A stretch of DNA of 64,000 nt from Paraburkholderia sp. D15. GTDB lineage: Bacteria > Pseudomonadota > Gammaproteobacteria > Burkholderiales > Burkholderiaceae. The notes beneath the pieces are model-generated. The model was given only the letters and a program-made list of their open reading frames with translations. It was not told the DNA's origin and ran no database searches. Each line of letters begins with the position of its first letter. Position 1 is the stretch's first letter. Position numbers and translations under genes: made by a program. Location: assembly GCF_029910215.1 (NCBI RefSeq), contig NZ_CP110396.1, positions 2,232,001 to 2,296,000 on the forward strand. Direction: 5' to 3'. Below are positions 18,330 to 26,203 of this stretch, piece after piece.

Positions 18330-19015
18330 TCTTTGTCTCCTCGTCAGTCGTCGTTCGTTATTTAATGTGCGCGATTTTAAAGTGCGCCATCGTCACGCAG
18401 ATACTGTCGTCCGTATATCGGTGCAATCATCGACGCGCATTCCGGCTGGCCGGTTTTTGCATTCTGGCTTGTCCGCGCTCAGCGAAAATCAACTCAATCA
18501 CGTCGGGTCGGATGGATGGGTTATTGCGTTGCATCAAACTAAATATCCGCCTTGATTAAACCCCCACGCCTTGCGCGAATTGCCCCGGGTCCGCTTCGAG
18601 GCATGGCACGCCGGCCGGTCCCGTCAATCGGAAAACCTCGCCGGATACTATGCCGAACCGTGGAGCTTGAACGCGGTGTCGATGTCGTTAATGCCGTGAA
18701 TCGAATGGGCGCATGCAAATGGCATCACGCTATGCGCGCTGACTATCTGGAATGGCATTAATGTCTCCGTGGCCTGTTATTAGATTTAATGGTTGCGGCT
18801 GAACATTAAGCCGCCACTTCGGACTTGTATATAGTGGCGCCAATCCAAACCCATGCAATCAGCTTTCGCGCCGTGTGGTGGGGCCTCGCGGCGAGAATTC
18901 AAACACACGTATGGTTCGGCGTTCTACCAGCCGGTACAGATTGCCGACGCGTCGAGTGGCATGCCGAATAAATTTCTCCTTGACTCTGTGCGTATGCACA
19001 CATAAACTGCATCGC
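18330..19015. other. Intergenic stretch with MarR promoter
   Basis: 686 bases, AT-richer than its surroundings, between the divergent DUF2957-type and first MarR genes. It contains the MarR promoter and operator at its right end (18980-19008). Small open frames at 18365-18761 show no ribosome binding site or family feature and are left out. Confidence 0.5.
18980..19008 (+). promoter_or_regulatory. Promoter with operator in spacer, first MarR gene
   Basis: TTGACT (18980-18985), a 17-base spacer and TAAACT (19003-19008) form a near-consensus sigma-70 promoter. The spacer holds TGTGCGTATGCACA; its reverse complement contains GTGCATACGCAC, identical to the sites before the second MarR gene and emrA. 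The expected start point is within a base or two of ATG 19016, implying a leaderless or nearly leaderless mRNA. Confidence 0.6.
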
Positions 19016-19438
19016 ATGAATCGCCCACTCTCTTACGACGAATGCAATTGCTTCGCGCTGCGCCAGGCGGCACGGCACGTCACGCAAATCTACGAGCGCC
19101 ATCTGAGCGGCGTGGGGTTGACGGCTGCGCAGTTCACCATTCTGGCCAAGCTTGCGCGCGCACCCAATTTGCCGATGGCGGATCTGGCGGATGCCATGGT
19201 CATGGAGCGCACCACGCTGGTCCGCGCGATGAAGCCGTTGCAGCGCGACGGTCTGGTGGTCGCCGAGGCGGCCGAGCATGACGGCCGCACGTTTCTGTTC
19301 AGTCTGACGGAGCAGGGCGAGACGACGTTCGACCAGGCTGCGGTGGCGTGGCGCGCGGCGCAGGACGAGTTCGAGAAGCAGTTCGGACATGGGCGCGCGA
19401 AGGCGCTGCGCAGCGAGTTGTTCAGCATCACCGGGTGA
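19016..19438 (+). CDS. MarR-family regulator 1
   Basis: A 140-residue winged-helix dimeric regulator. The recognition part is about 45-95 (LPMADLADAMVMERTTLVRAMKPLQRDGLV), with the wing DGRTFLFSLTEQG. Cys10 and Cys12 lie at the start of the first helix (ECNCFALRQAAR), a place where some MarR proteins sense oxidants. It is closely similar to the next gene. It precedes the efflux operon and carries the shared 12-base operator in its promoter, so it probably represses itself and the pump. Start ATG 19016 is chosen because the family N-terminus begins here; no ribosome binding site is seen, which fits the leaderless arrangement. Confidence 0.8.
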   Translation: MNRPLSYDECNCFALRQAARHVTQIYERHLSGVGLTAAQFTILAKLARAPNLPMADLADAMVMERTTLVRAMKPLQRDGLVVAEAAEHDGRTFLFSLTEQGETTFDQAAVAWRAAQDEFEKQFGHGRAKALRSELFSITG

Positions 19439-19475
19439 GTGACGGAACTGAGTGACGTAACTGAGTGACGAAACC
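19437..19475. repeat. Three 13-base tandem repeats
   Basis: GAGTGACGGAACT, GAGTGACGTAACT and GAGTGACGAAACC follow one another directly, beginning in the stop codon of the first MarR gene. They differ at one to three positions. Possible slippage-prone repeat; function unknown. Confidence 0.6.
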
Positions 19476-19552
19476 AGGTCACGAACCTGAGCATCGAATT
19501 TAAGCGGTCAGCGCATCGACCCGTTTGAACGGGCAACGGTGCATCCTGATAT

Positions 19553-19564
19553 GTGCATACGCAC
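19553..19564 (+). promoter_or_regulatory. Operator copy before second MarR gene
   Basis: GTGCATACGCAC, exact copy of the 12-base motif, 22 bases before ATG 19587. It follows a plausible promoter TTGAAC (19525-19530) with TGATAT (19547-19552) and would cover the transcription start. Confidence 0.55.
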
Positions 19565-19586
19565 TCACGAACAAGGAAGTGCAGCA

Positions 19587-20039
19587 ATGGAAGGGCTCTT
19601 CGACGACGACTGTTTCGCGATCCGCCAGGCTGCCCGCTACGTGTCGCAACTGTACGACCGGCATCTGTCGAACGTCGGGCTAACCATCACGCAGTTTTCG
19701 CTGCTGGGGCGCCTGAAGCGCACCGGTCCGATGTCGATGAAGCAGATGGCCGAAGCGATGCGGATGCAGCGCACCACGCTGGTCCGCACGATTCAGCCGT
19801 TGCGCCGCAACGGCCTGGTGTCGAGCGACGCGCTCGGCGCGGACGCGCGAGCCCTGCGGATCGCGTTGACCGCGGCGGGCGAGGAGCGGCTGAGCGCCGG
19901 CCGCTCGCATTGGTACGCGGCGCAAGCCGAATTCGAACACCGCTTCGGCGAACAGCGGGCGGCGGCGCTGCGCAGCGAGTTGTTCGCGATCACGCAGGAA
20001 CTGCCACCCGTTCCCGTTCCCGTCGACGGCAGCGGATGA
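19587..20039 (+). CDS. MarR-family regulator 2
   Basis: A 150-residue paralogue of the preceding regulator (matching phrases FAIRQAARYVSQLYDRHLS, MQRTTLVRTIQPLRRNGLV). The winged helix spans about 35-95 and Cys9 corresponds to Cys12 of the first. The C-terminus ends in a Pro/Val-rich tail. Start ATG 19587 is set by AAGGA (19573-19577); the longer frame from 19539 would include the operator. It is followed by a terminator and then the pump operon. Two paralogous repressors could form heterodimers or respond to different compounds; this is inference. Confidence 0.85.
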   Translation: MEGLFDDDCFAIRQAARYVSQLYDRHLSNVGLTITQFSLLGRLKRTGPMSMKQMAEAMRMQRTTLVRTIQPLRRNGLVSSDALGADARALRIALTAAGEERLSAGRSHWYAAQAEFEHRFGEQRAAALRSELFAITQELPPVPVPVDGSG

Positions 20040-20107
20040 ATACGATCCGGACACGCTCTAAACACACAGCCTGAACACAGCTCGCATCACCTTTAACCAC
20101 GCACAGC

Positions 20108-20135
20108 CGGCGCAATAGCAACGCGCCGTTTTTTT
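20108..20135 (+). terminator. Terminator of second MarR gene
   Basis: Six-base-pair GC stem (CGGCGC 20108-20113 with GCGCCG 20123-20128), nine-base loop and a run of seven T. It separates the regulator from the pump operon. Confidence 0.65.
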
Positions 20136-20146
20136 CAATCTGACGA

Positions 20147-20158
20147 GTGCATACGCAC
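20147..20158 (+). promoter_or_regulatory. Operator copy before emrA-type gene
   Basis: GTGCATACGCAC, third exact copy, 11 bases before ATG 20170. It would block initiation at the pump promoter, placing efflux under the MarR proteins. Confidence 0.55.
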
Positions 20159-20169
20159 ATATCGACACC

Positions 20170-21285
20170 ATGTCCACAACTCCTTCGACCATCGCGCCAC
20201 CCAGCGCGGCGCAGACCGCCAAACCGGCGCGACGCATTCCCTGGATGCTGCTCGCGGTGCTCACGGTGCTGGCCGTGCTCGCGCTGGCGGCGTCGTACTG
20301 GTTCTTTGTCGGCCGTTTCGTCGAGACGACCGACGATGCCTATGTGGGCGGCGACGTCACCGTGATGGCGCCGAAGGTCAACGGTTTCGTGACGGAGGTG
20401 CTAGTGCGCGACAACCAGTTCGTGCACGCGAACCAGGTGTTGATCCGCCTCGATTCGCGCGATTACGACGCGCGCCTCGCGCAGGCCAGCGCGGAAGTGG
20501 AAAGCGCGCAGGCGTCGGTGATCGAATTGCAGGCGAAGAAGACCCTGCAACTCGCGACCATCAACGAGCAGGCCGCCGAGGTGCGCGCGTCGGGCGCCGA
20601 CCTGACGCGCACGGCCGCCGACCAGACACGTTACCGCGCCCTCGTGAAGGACGACGCGGTCTCGAACCAGGTGGTCGAACGCGCGGACGCGGATCTGACC
20701 AAGGCGCACGCCGCGGTCGATCGCAGCAGCGCCGCGCTGATCGCCGCGCAACGCCAGATCGCGGTGCTCGACGCGCAGATCGGCGACGCCCAGGCGCGCG
20801 TCGCCACCGCCCAGGCCGCGCAGCGCGTCGCGGCGCTGAACGTCGAGTACACGACGATCCGCTCGCCGATCGACGGCTATGTCGGCAATCGCACCGCGCG
20901 CGTGGGGCTGCTGGCCAACACGGGCGTATCGCTGCTGACCGTGGTGCCCGCGAGCGGCCTGTGGGTCGACGCCAACTTCAAGGAAGACCAGTTGAAGAAG
21001 ATGCACGTGGGCGACAGCGTGGACGTCGCGCTCGACGCATCGAGCAAGCGGCTGCACGGCGTGGTGGAAAGCCTCGCGCCGGCCACCGGCGCGACCTTCA
21101 GCGTGCTGCCCGCCGAGAACGCCACCGGCAACTTCACGAAGATCGTGCAGCGCGTGCCGGTGCGGGTGCGTCTGGACGTGCCGAAGGACATGCAGGGCGT
21201 GCTGCGTCCCGGCCTCTCGGCGACGGTGAAGGTGCACGTCGATGCCGATGCCGGCGCCAACGGTCAAACGCCGGCCCGCGGATAA
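20170..21285 (+). CDS. emrA: EmrA/HlyD-type efflux periplasmic adaptor
   Basis: A 371-residue membrane fusion protein: a single transmembrane helix at about 23-47, then ETTDDAYVGGDVTVMAPKVNGFV, the lipoyl-half hallmark of the EmrA group, a long alpha-helical hairpin at about 95-210 (Ala/Gln-rich), and the second lipoyl half with a beta-barrel (IRSPIDGYVGNRTARVGLLA, WVDANFKEDQLKKMHVGDSV). It links the inner-membrane EmrB-type pump to the outer-membrane channel encoded downstream. No strong ribosome binding site is seen. First gene of a three-gene operon, repressed probably by the adjacent MarR proteins. Confidence 0.85.
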   Translation: MSTTPSTIAPPSAAQTAKPARRIPWMLLAVLTVLAVLALAASYWFFVGRFVETTDDAYVGGDVTVMAPKVNGFVTEVLVRDNQFVHANQVLIRLDSRDYDARLAQASAEVESAQASVIELQAKKTLQLATINEQAAEVRASGADLTRTAADQTRYRALVKDDAVSNQVVERADADLTKAHAAVDRSSAALIAAQRQIAVLDAQIGDAQARVATAQAAQRVAALNVEYTTIRSPIDGYVGNRTARVGLLANTGVSLLTVVPASGLWVDANFKEDQLKKMHVGDSVDVALDASSKRLHGVVESLAPATGATFSVLPAENATGNFTKIVQRVPVRVRLDVPKDMQGVLRPGLSATVKVHVDADAGANGQTPARG

Positions 21286-21292
21286 GCCGATC

Positions 21293-22882
21293 ATGAATTC
21301 CGCCCTCGCCAATCCCGCCGTCCCGGCGAACCCCGCCGACCTGCCGACCCGCACCAAGGTGCTGGCCTTCACGCTGATGTGCATCGGCTTCTTCATGGCG
21401 ACGCTCGACATCCAGATCGTGGCGTCGTCGCTTAAGGACATCGGCGGCGGTTTGTCCGCGAGTCAGGACGAACTTTCGTGGGTGCAGACCTCCTACCTGA
21501 TCGCCGAGATTCTGGTGATTCCGATGTCCGGCTGGCTGACCCGCGTGTTCTCCACGCGCTGGGTTTTCGCCTTCTCCGCGCTGGGCTTCACCGTCACCAG
21601 CATGCTGTGCGGCCTCGCGTGGGACATCAACTCGATGATCCTGTTCCGCGGCTTGCAGGGCGCGCTCGGCGCCGCGATGATCCCGACCGTGTTCACGACC
21701 GCCTTCGTGCTGTTCCCCGGCAAGCAGCGGCTGATCGCGTCCACCACGATCAGCGCGCTCGCCACGCTGGCGCCGACGGTGGGCCCGGTGATCGGCGGCT
21801 GGATCACGTCGCAATGGTCGTGGCACTGGCTGTTCTATCTGAACCTCGTGCCGGGCGTCGCCGTCACGCTGATGGTGCCGAAGTACGTGCACTTCGATAA
21901 CGTCGATCTGTCGCTGTTGAAGAAGGGCGATTACCTTGGCATTCTGCTGATGTCCGGTTTCCTCGGCTGCCTCGAATACGTGCTGGAAGAAGGCCCGCGC
22001 AAGAACTGGTTCGGCGACGACGCGATCGTGTTCTGCACCTGGGTGTCGGCGATCTGCGGCTTTCTGTTCATCGTGCATGCGTTCACCGCGAAGGAACCGA
22101 TCGTCGATCTGCGCGCGCTGGCGATCCGCAACTTCGGTATCGGCAGCCTGCTGTCGTTCATCACCGGCATCGGGATTTTCTGCGCGGTGTTTCTCACGCC
22201 CGTGTTCCTGTCGCGCGTGCGCGGTTTCGACTCGTTGCAGATCGGCGTCGCGTTGCTGTCGGTCGGCTGTTTCCAGTTGCTCGCGATGGTCGCGTATTCG
22301 CTGCTCGCACGCGTGGTCGACATGCGGCTGCTGCTGGTGTTCGGCCTCGTGCTGTTCGGCGTGGGCTGTTATCTGTACGTGCCGCTGACCAATCAGTGGG
22401 GCTGGCAGGAGCTGCTGATTCCGCAGGCGCTGCGCGGCATCGGCCAGCAGTTCTGCATTCCGCCCATCGTGACGATGGCGCTCGGGTCGCTGCCGATGTC
22501 GCGGCTGCGCTCCGCGAGCGGCCTGTTCAACCTGATGCGCAATCTCGGCGGCGCGATCGGCATCGCGGTCAGCAGCACGATGCTCAACGACCGCCTGAAC
22601 CTGCATTACGAGCGGCTCGACGAACATCTGAACGCCGGTCGTCCGGCGCTCGAAGCGATTCTGCAGCAACAGGCCGCGCACTTCGCGGCGGTCGGCGGCG
22701 ATGCCTTGAACGCCGCCAATGCAGGGCTCGGCGCATTGCACGCGGTGCTATTGCGCGAAGCGCTGGTGCTGACCTTCTCCGATACGTTTTACGCGCTGTC
22801 GATGTGTTTCGTGGTCGGCTTGCTGAGCGTGCTGTTCTCGCGCCCGTTCGGCAATTCCGCGCCGCCGCCCGACGCTCACTGA
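21293..22882 (+). CDS. emrB: EmrB/QacA-type MFS drug exporter
   Basis: A 529-residue major-facilitator proton antiporter of the 14-helix DHA2 family. Motif D1 is present near helix 1 (ATLDIQIVASSLKDIGG), motif A-like SGWLTRVFSTRW follows, and motif C is ATLAPTVGPVIGGWI. The later DHA2 regions RGIGQQFCIPPIV and SASGLFNLMRNLGGAIGIA are clear. The start at ATG 21293 lies seven bases after the emrA stop; an upstream frame overlaps emrA and is not used. It exports hydrophobic drugs, fatty acids or phenolics as part of a tripartite pump. The substrate cannot be told. Confidence 0.85.
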   Translation: MNSALANPAVPANPADLPTRTKVLAFTLMCIGFFMATLDIQIVASSLKDIGGGLSASQDELSWVQTSYLIAEILVIPMSGWLTRVFSTRWVFAFSALGFTVTSMLCGLAWDINSMILFRGLQGALGAAMIPTVFTTAFVLFPGKQRLIASTTISALATLAPTVGPVIGGWITSQWSWHWLFYLNLVPGVAVTLMVPKYVHFDNVDLSLLKKGDYLGILLMSGFLGCLEYVLEEGPRKNWFGDDAIVFCTWVSAICGFLFIVHAFTAKEPIVDLRALAIRNFGIGSLLSFITGIGIFCAVFLTPVFLSRVRGFDSLQIGVALLSVGCFQLLAMVAYSLLARVVDMRLLLVFGLVLFGVGCYLYVPLTNQWGWQELLIPQALRGIGQQFCIPPIVTMALGSLPMSRLRSASGLFNLMRNLGGAIGIAVSSTMLNDRLNLHYERLDEHLNAGRPALEAILQQQAAHFAAVGGDALNAANAGLGALHAVLLREALVLTFSDTFYALSMCFVVGLLSVLFSRPFGNSAPPPDAH

Positions 22883-22892
22883 GGAATTCAAC

Positions 22893-24380
22893 ATGAAACC
22901 GATCGTAGTCAAACTCCTCGCGAGCGCCGCCCTGCTGACGCTCGCGGCCTGCGCGGTTCAACCGGCCACGCACGCGGATCTGCCGCAGACGGTGAAGACC
23001 GTCGCGCCGGAAAGCTGGAACGTCGACGCGCCGCAAGACAGTGTGAGCGCCGACGCGTGGTGGGCGCAATTCGGCGATCCGGCGATGCATCGCCTCGTCG
23101 AGTCGGTGCTGACCGGCAATCTCGACGTGCAGGCCGCGATGGAGCGCGTCCGGCAGGCGCAGGATCTGGCGACGCAAAACCGCGCGGCCCTGCTGCCCGA
23201 ACTGAACGCGAGCGCGACTGCCGCCGACTCGCGGCAGAACACGCCGCCGCCGCTCGGCTATGTGCGTCAGGCCGGCGCCGGTGTCACGGCGAGCTGGACG
23301 CCCGACGTATTCGGCGGCGAACGCCTCGCCGTGCTCGCGGCGCAGGCGCAGGTGTCGGGCCGTCAGGCAGCGTTGAATCAGGTGCGGCTCGCGCTCGCGG
23401 CCAACACGGCGGCGGCGTATATCGATCTGCGCTGGGCGCAGGCGCAATTGCAGATTCTCAGCGAGAACGAACAGATTCGCGCCCGCGCGCTGAAGCTCAC
23501 GCAGCAGCAATTGCACTACGGCCTGGCGACGCAACTCGACGTCTCGCGCGCGCAGAACCAGTTACAGGATCTGCAGGCGCAGATTCCGCGCATGCAATCC
23601 ACCGTGCAGCATCAGTTGAGTCTGATCGCGGTGTATTCGGGCCGTACGCCGGAAAGCGTCGATGCGTTGCTGCTCGCCGACGCGCACGACATTCCGACGC
23701 CGGCGCAAAGCGTGCCGCGCATGTTGCCTTCCGAAGCATTGCTGAAGCGGCCCGACGTCCGCACCGCGTATGCGACGGTCGAACAACGCGCCGCCGAAGT
23801 GGGCGTGTCGCGCGCGCAGCGCTATCCGCAATTCCGCCTCGATCTCGCCGACGGCCTGCTCGCTTCGTCGTACCTCGGTTTGCCGACCTTGACCGACAAC
23901 CTGTTCAGCGCGGCGTTGAGCGCGACGAGCCCGATCTTCAACGCGGGCCGCATCACCGCGAATATCGACGCGAGCGAGAGCCGCATGCGCGAATCGCAAC
24001 TCGGTTTGCAGCAGACCCTGCTTCAGGCGCTGAAGGAAATCGAGGACAACCGCAGCGATCTGGTCAGCGGTTCCGTGCAGGTGCAACGTCTGGGCGGCGC
24101 GCTCGACGCGTCGAACCACGCGCTGAAGCTGTCGACGGAGCTGTACAAGAACGGCGCGTCGAGTTTCCTCGACGTGCTGACCGCGCAGGAGGTGTATCTG
24201 CGCGACTCGGAGTCGTTGAACCAGGCGAAACGCGAGCATGCGCTCGCGGCGGTCGCGTTGTACCGCTCGCTGGGCGGCGGATGGGATGCGCACGACACGC
24301 CCGACACGCCCGATACGCCGGGTACGCCCGCGTCCGTGACGGCCGTCACGGCCGTCACGGCCGTATCGTCGAACAACTGA
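22893..24380 (+). CDS. NodT-family outer-membrane efflux lipoprotein
   Basis: A 495-residue TolC-like channel. The lipobox is L-T-L-A-A-C (Cys20). Family marks are WWAQFGDPAMHRLVESVL near the mature start, SASWTPDVFGG-like phrase TASWTPDVFGGERLA, LTQQQLHYGLATQLDV, and the second repeat ending KNGASSFLDVLTAQEVYL. Two outer-membrane-factor repeats are visible. The C-terminal 25 residues are a repetitive Asp-Thr-Pro then Thr-Ala-Val tail encoded by 9-base repeats (24294-24362). Start ATG 22893 follows GAGGAA. It completes the EmrA-EmrB pump. Confidence 0.85.
   Translation: MKPIVVKLLASAALLTLAACAVQPATHADLPQTVKTVAPESWNVDAPQDSVSADAWWAQFGDPAMHRLVESVLTGNLDVQAAMERVRQAQDLATQNRAALLPELNASATAADSRQNTPPPLGYVRQAGAGVTASWTPDVFGGERLAVLAAQAQVSGRQAALNQVRLALAANTAAAYIDLRWAQAQLQILSENEQIRARALKLTQQQLHYGLATQLDVSRAQNQLQDLQAQIPRMQSTVQHQLSLIAVYSGRTPESVDALLLADAHDIPTPAQSVPRMLPSEALLKRPDVRTAYATVEQRAAEVGVSRAQRYPQFRLDLADGLLASSYLGLPTLTDNLFSAALSATSPIFNAGRITANIDASESRMRESQLGLQQTLLQALKEIEDNRSDLVSGSVQVQRLGGALDASNHALKLSTELYKNGASSFLDVLTAQEVYLRDSESLNQAKREHALAAVALYRSLGGGWDAHDTPDTPDTPGTPASVTAVTAVTAVSSNN
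24294..24362 (+). repeat. Two sets of 9-base coding repeats in nodT tail
   Basis: Four units of about GACACGCCC (24294-24329) encode Asp-Thr-Pro-like triplets, and three units of GTCACGGCC (24336-24362) encode Val-Thr-Ala. In-frame 9-base units can expand or shrink without a frameshift. Confidence 0.7.
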
Positions 24381-24519
24381 GCGGCGGGAGAGAAGCATGC
24401 ACCCCGCATCGACGCGTGCCGCTTTCGTGAGCACGCGCGCGCCGCGCGCTGCAAAACCTTTTTATCTACCGCCGGTTTCGTTTAGCATCTGTGCCACTTT
24501 CACAAGAACGTCACGAGAC

Positions 24520-25797
24520 ATGGCACTCATCGCACGAAACCTCCTCGGTATTGCCGTCCTGTTGTTCATCGCGTATCTCTTCTCCGCCAACCGGCGCGCG
24601 ATCCGCTTGCGCACCGTGATCGCCGCGCTGCTCACGCAGATCGGCATCGGCGCCTTCATTCTGTTCGTGCCGGTCGGCAAGTCGATTCTCGACGCCGCCG
24701 CGTCCGGCGTGAATCACGTGCTCGCCTACGGCAACGCCGGCATCGAGTTCCTGTTCGGCGGCCTCGTTCAGCCGAAGATGTTCCAGGTGTTCGGCGACGG
24801 CGGCTTCGTGTTCGCCGTGCGCGTGCTGCCGGCCATCATCTTCGTGACCGCGCTGATCGCCGTGCTGTACTACCTCGGCGTGATGCGCTGGATCGTGCTG
24901 GTGCTCGGCACGGTGTTCCAGAAGCTGCTGGGCGTGTCCAAGCTCGAATCGTTTTCCGCGGTCACCACGATCTTTCTCGGCCAGAGCGAAATGCCCGCGG
25001 TGGTCAAACCGTTCGCGCGCGACATGACCGGCGCCGAACTGTTCGCGGTGATGTCGAGCGGCATGGCGGCGGTGGCGGGCTCGGTGCTGGCAGGCTACGC
25101 GGGGCTCGGCGTGCGGGTCGACTATTTGCTCGCCGCGTCGTTCATGGCGGTGCCGGGCGGGCTGCTGTTCGCGAAGATCATTCACCCGAGCACCGAACCG
25201 AGCCGCGTGCAGCTGCAGCATCTGAACTTCGACGAGAAGCGGCCCACCAATGTGATCGAAGCCGTGACGTCGGGCGCCACCGTCGGCCTGAAAATCGCGG
25301 TGATGGTCGGCGCGATGCTGATCGCTTTCGTCAGTCTGATCGCGCTGCTCAATGGGATTGTCGGCGGCATCGGCGGCTGGTTCGGGCATCCGGATCTGTC
25401 GATGCAGTCGATCCTCGGCATGGTGTTCGCGCCGCTCGCGTATCTGATCGGCGTGCCATGGAACGAGGCGGTGATCGCGGGGAATTTTCTCGGCCAGAAG
25501 GTGATTCTCAACGAGTTCGTCGCTTACGCTTCGCTGTCGCCGTATCTGAAGGACGCTGCCAGCGTCACGGCGGCTGGCCTGCAGGCGCTCGATCCGCGTA
25601 CCATTGCAATCCTGTCGTTTGCGTTGTGCGGCTTCGCGAATTTTTCGTCAATCGCGGTGCTGACGGGCGGGTTCAGCGCCGTCGCGCCCGAACGCCGCGC
25701 CGAAGTCGCGCGCTACGGCCTGCGTGTCGTGCTGGCGGGCACGCTCTCGAACCTGATGAGCGCGACCATCGCGGGCATGTTCATTACGCTGCATTGA
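24520..25797 (+). CDS. Concentrative nucleoside transporter (NupC/CNT)
   Basis: A 425-residue inner-membrane symporter of the CNT family. It has the family's order of domains: an N-terminal pair of helices (RNLLGIAVLLFIAYLFS), the gate region GNAGIEFLFGG, the nucleoside-binding signature SAVTTIFLGQSEMPAVVKPF, and the C-terminal NEFVAYASL and SFALCGFANFSSIAVL. Start ATG 24520 is chosen because it begins the first helix; upstream frame lacks family similarity. The cytidine deaminase and nucleoside hydrolase genes follow, so this is a nucleoside uptake and salvage operon. Confidence 0.9.
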   Translation: MALIARNLLGIAVLLFIAYLFSANRRAIRLRTVIAALLTQIGIGAFILFVPVGKSILDAAASGVNHVLAYGNAGIEFLFGGLVQPKMFQVFGDGGFVFAVRVLPAIIFVTALIAVLYYLGVMRWIVLVLGTVFQKLLGVSKLESFSAVTTIFLGQSEMPAVVKPFARDMTGAELFAVMSSGMAAVAGSVLAGYAGLGVRVDYLLAASFMAVPGGLLFAKIIHPSTEPSRVQLQHLNFDEKRPTNVIEAVTSGATVGLKIAVMVGAMLIAFVSLIALLNGIVGGIGGWFGHPDLSMQSILGMVFAPLAYLIGVPWNEAVIAGNFLGQKVILNEFVAYASLSPYLKDAASVTAAGLQALDPRTIAILSFALCGFANFSSIAVLTGGFSAVAPERRAEVARYGLRVVLAGTLSNLMSATIAGMFITLH

Positions 25798-25813
25798 AGC
25801 GAGGATTGGCTGG

Positions 25814-26203
25814 ATGAAGATGGAACAACTGCTGGAACGCGCGGGCGTCGCGCGAGAAAAGGCCTACGCGCCGTACTCGAAATTCAGGGTCGGCGCCGCG
25901 TTGCTGACGAAGGACGGCACGGTATTCGACGGCTGCAATGTCGAGAACGCGTCGTACGGTTTGTGCAATTGCGCGGAACGCACCGCGTTTTTCAGCGCGA
26001 TCGCGGCCGGCTATCAGCGCGATCAGTTCGCCGCGCTGGCCGTGATCGGCGACACCGACGGACCGATCGCGCCATGCGGCGCATGCCGCCAGGTGATCAT
26101 CGAACTGGGTGGTCCGGACCTGCCGATCCGACTCGGTAATCTGCACGGCGCGACGCGTGACACCACCGCGCGCGAACAACTGCCGGACGCGTTCTACCTA
26201 TGA
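25814..26203 (+). CDS. cdd: Cytidine deaminase
   Basis: A 129-residue homotetrameric-type enzyme that turns cytidine and deoxycytidine into uridine and deoxyuridine. The zinc ligands Cys53, Cys88 and Cys91 and catalytic Glu55 are present (NCAERTAFF, PCGACRQV). The N-terminal substrate loop AYAPYSKFRVGAAL is canonical. GAGGA lies upstream of ATG 25814, and the stop overlaps the next gene's ATG (ATGA). It acts on the nucleosides brought in by the neighbouring transporter. Confidence 0.92.
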   Translation: MKMEQLLERAGVAREKAYAPYSKFRVGAALLTKDGTVFDGCNVENASYGLCNCAERTAFFSAIAAGYQRDQFAALAVIGDTDGPIAPCGACRQVIIELGGPDLPIRLGNLHGATRDTTAREQLPDAFYL

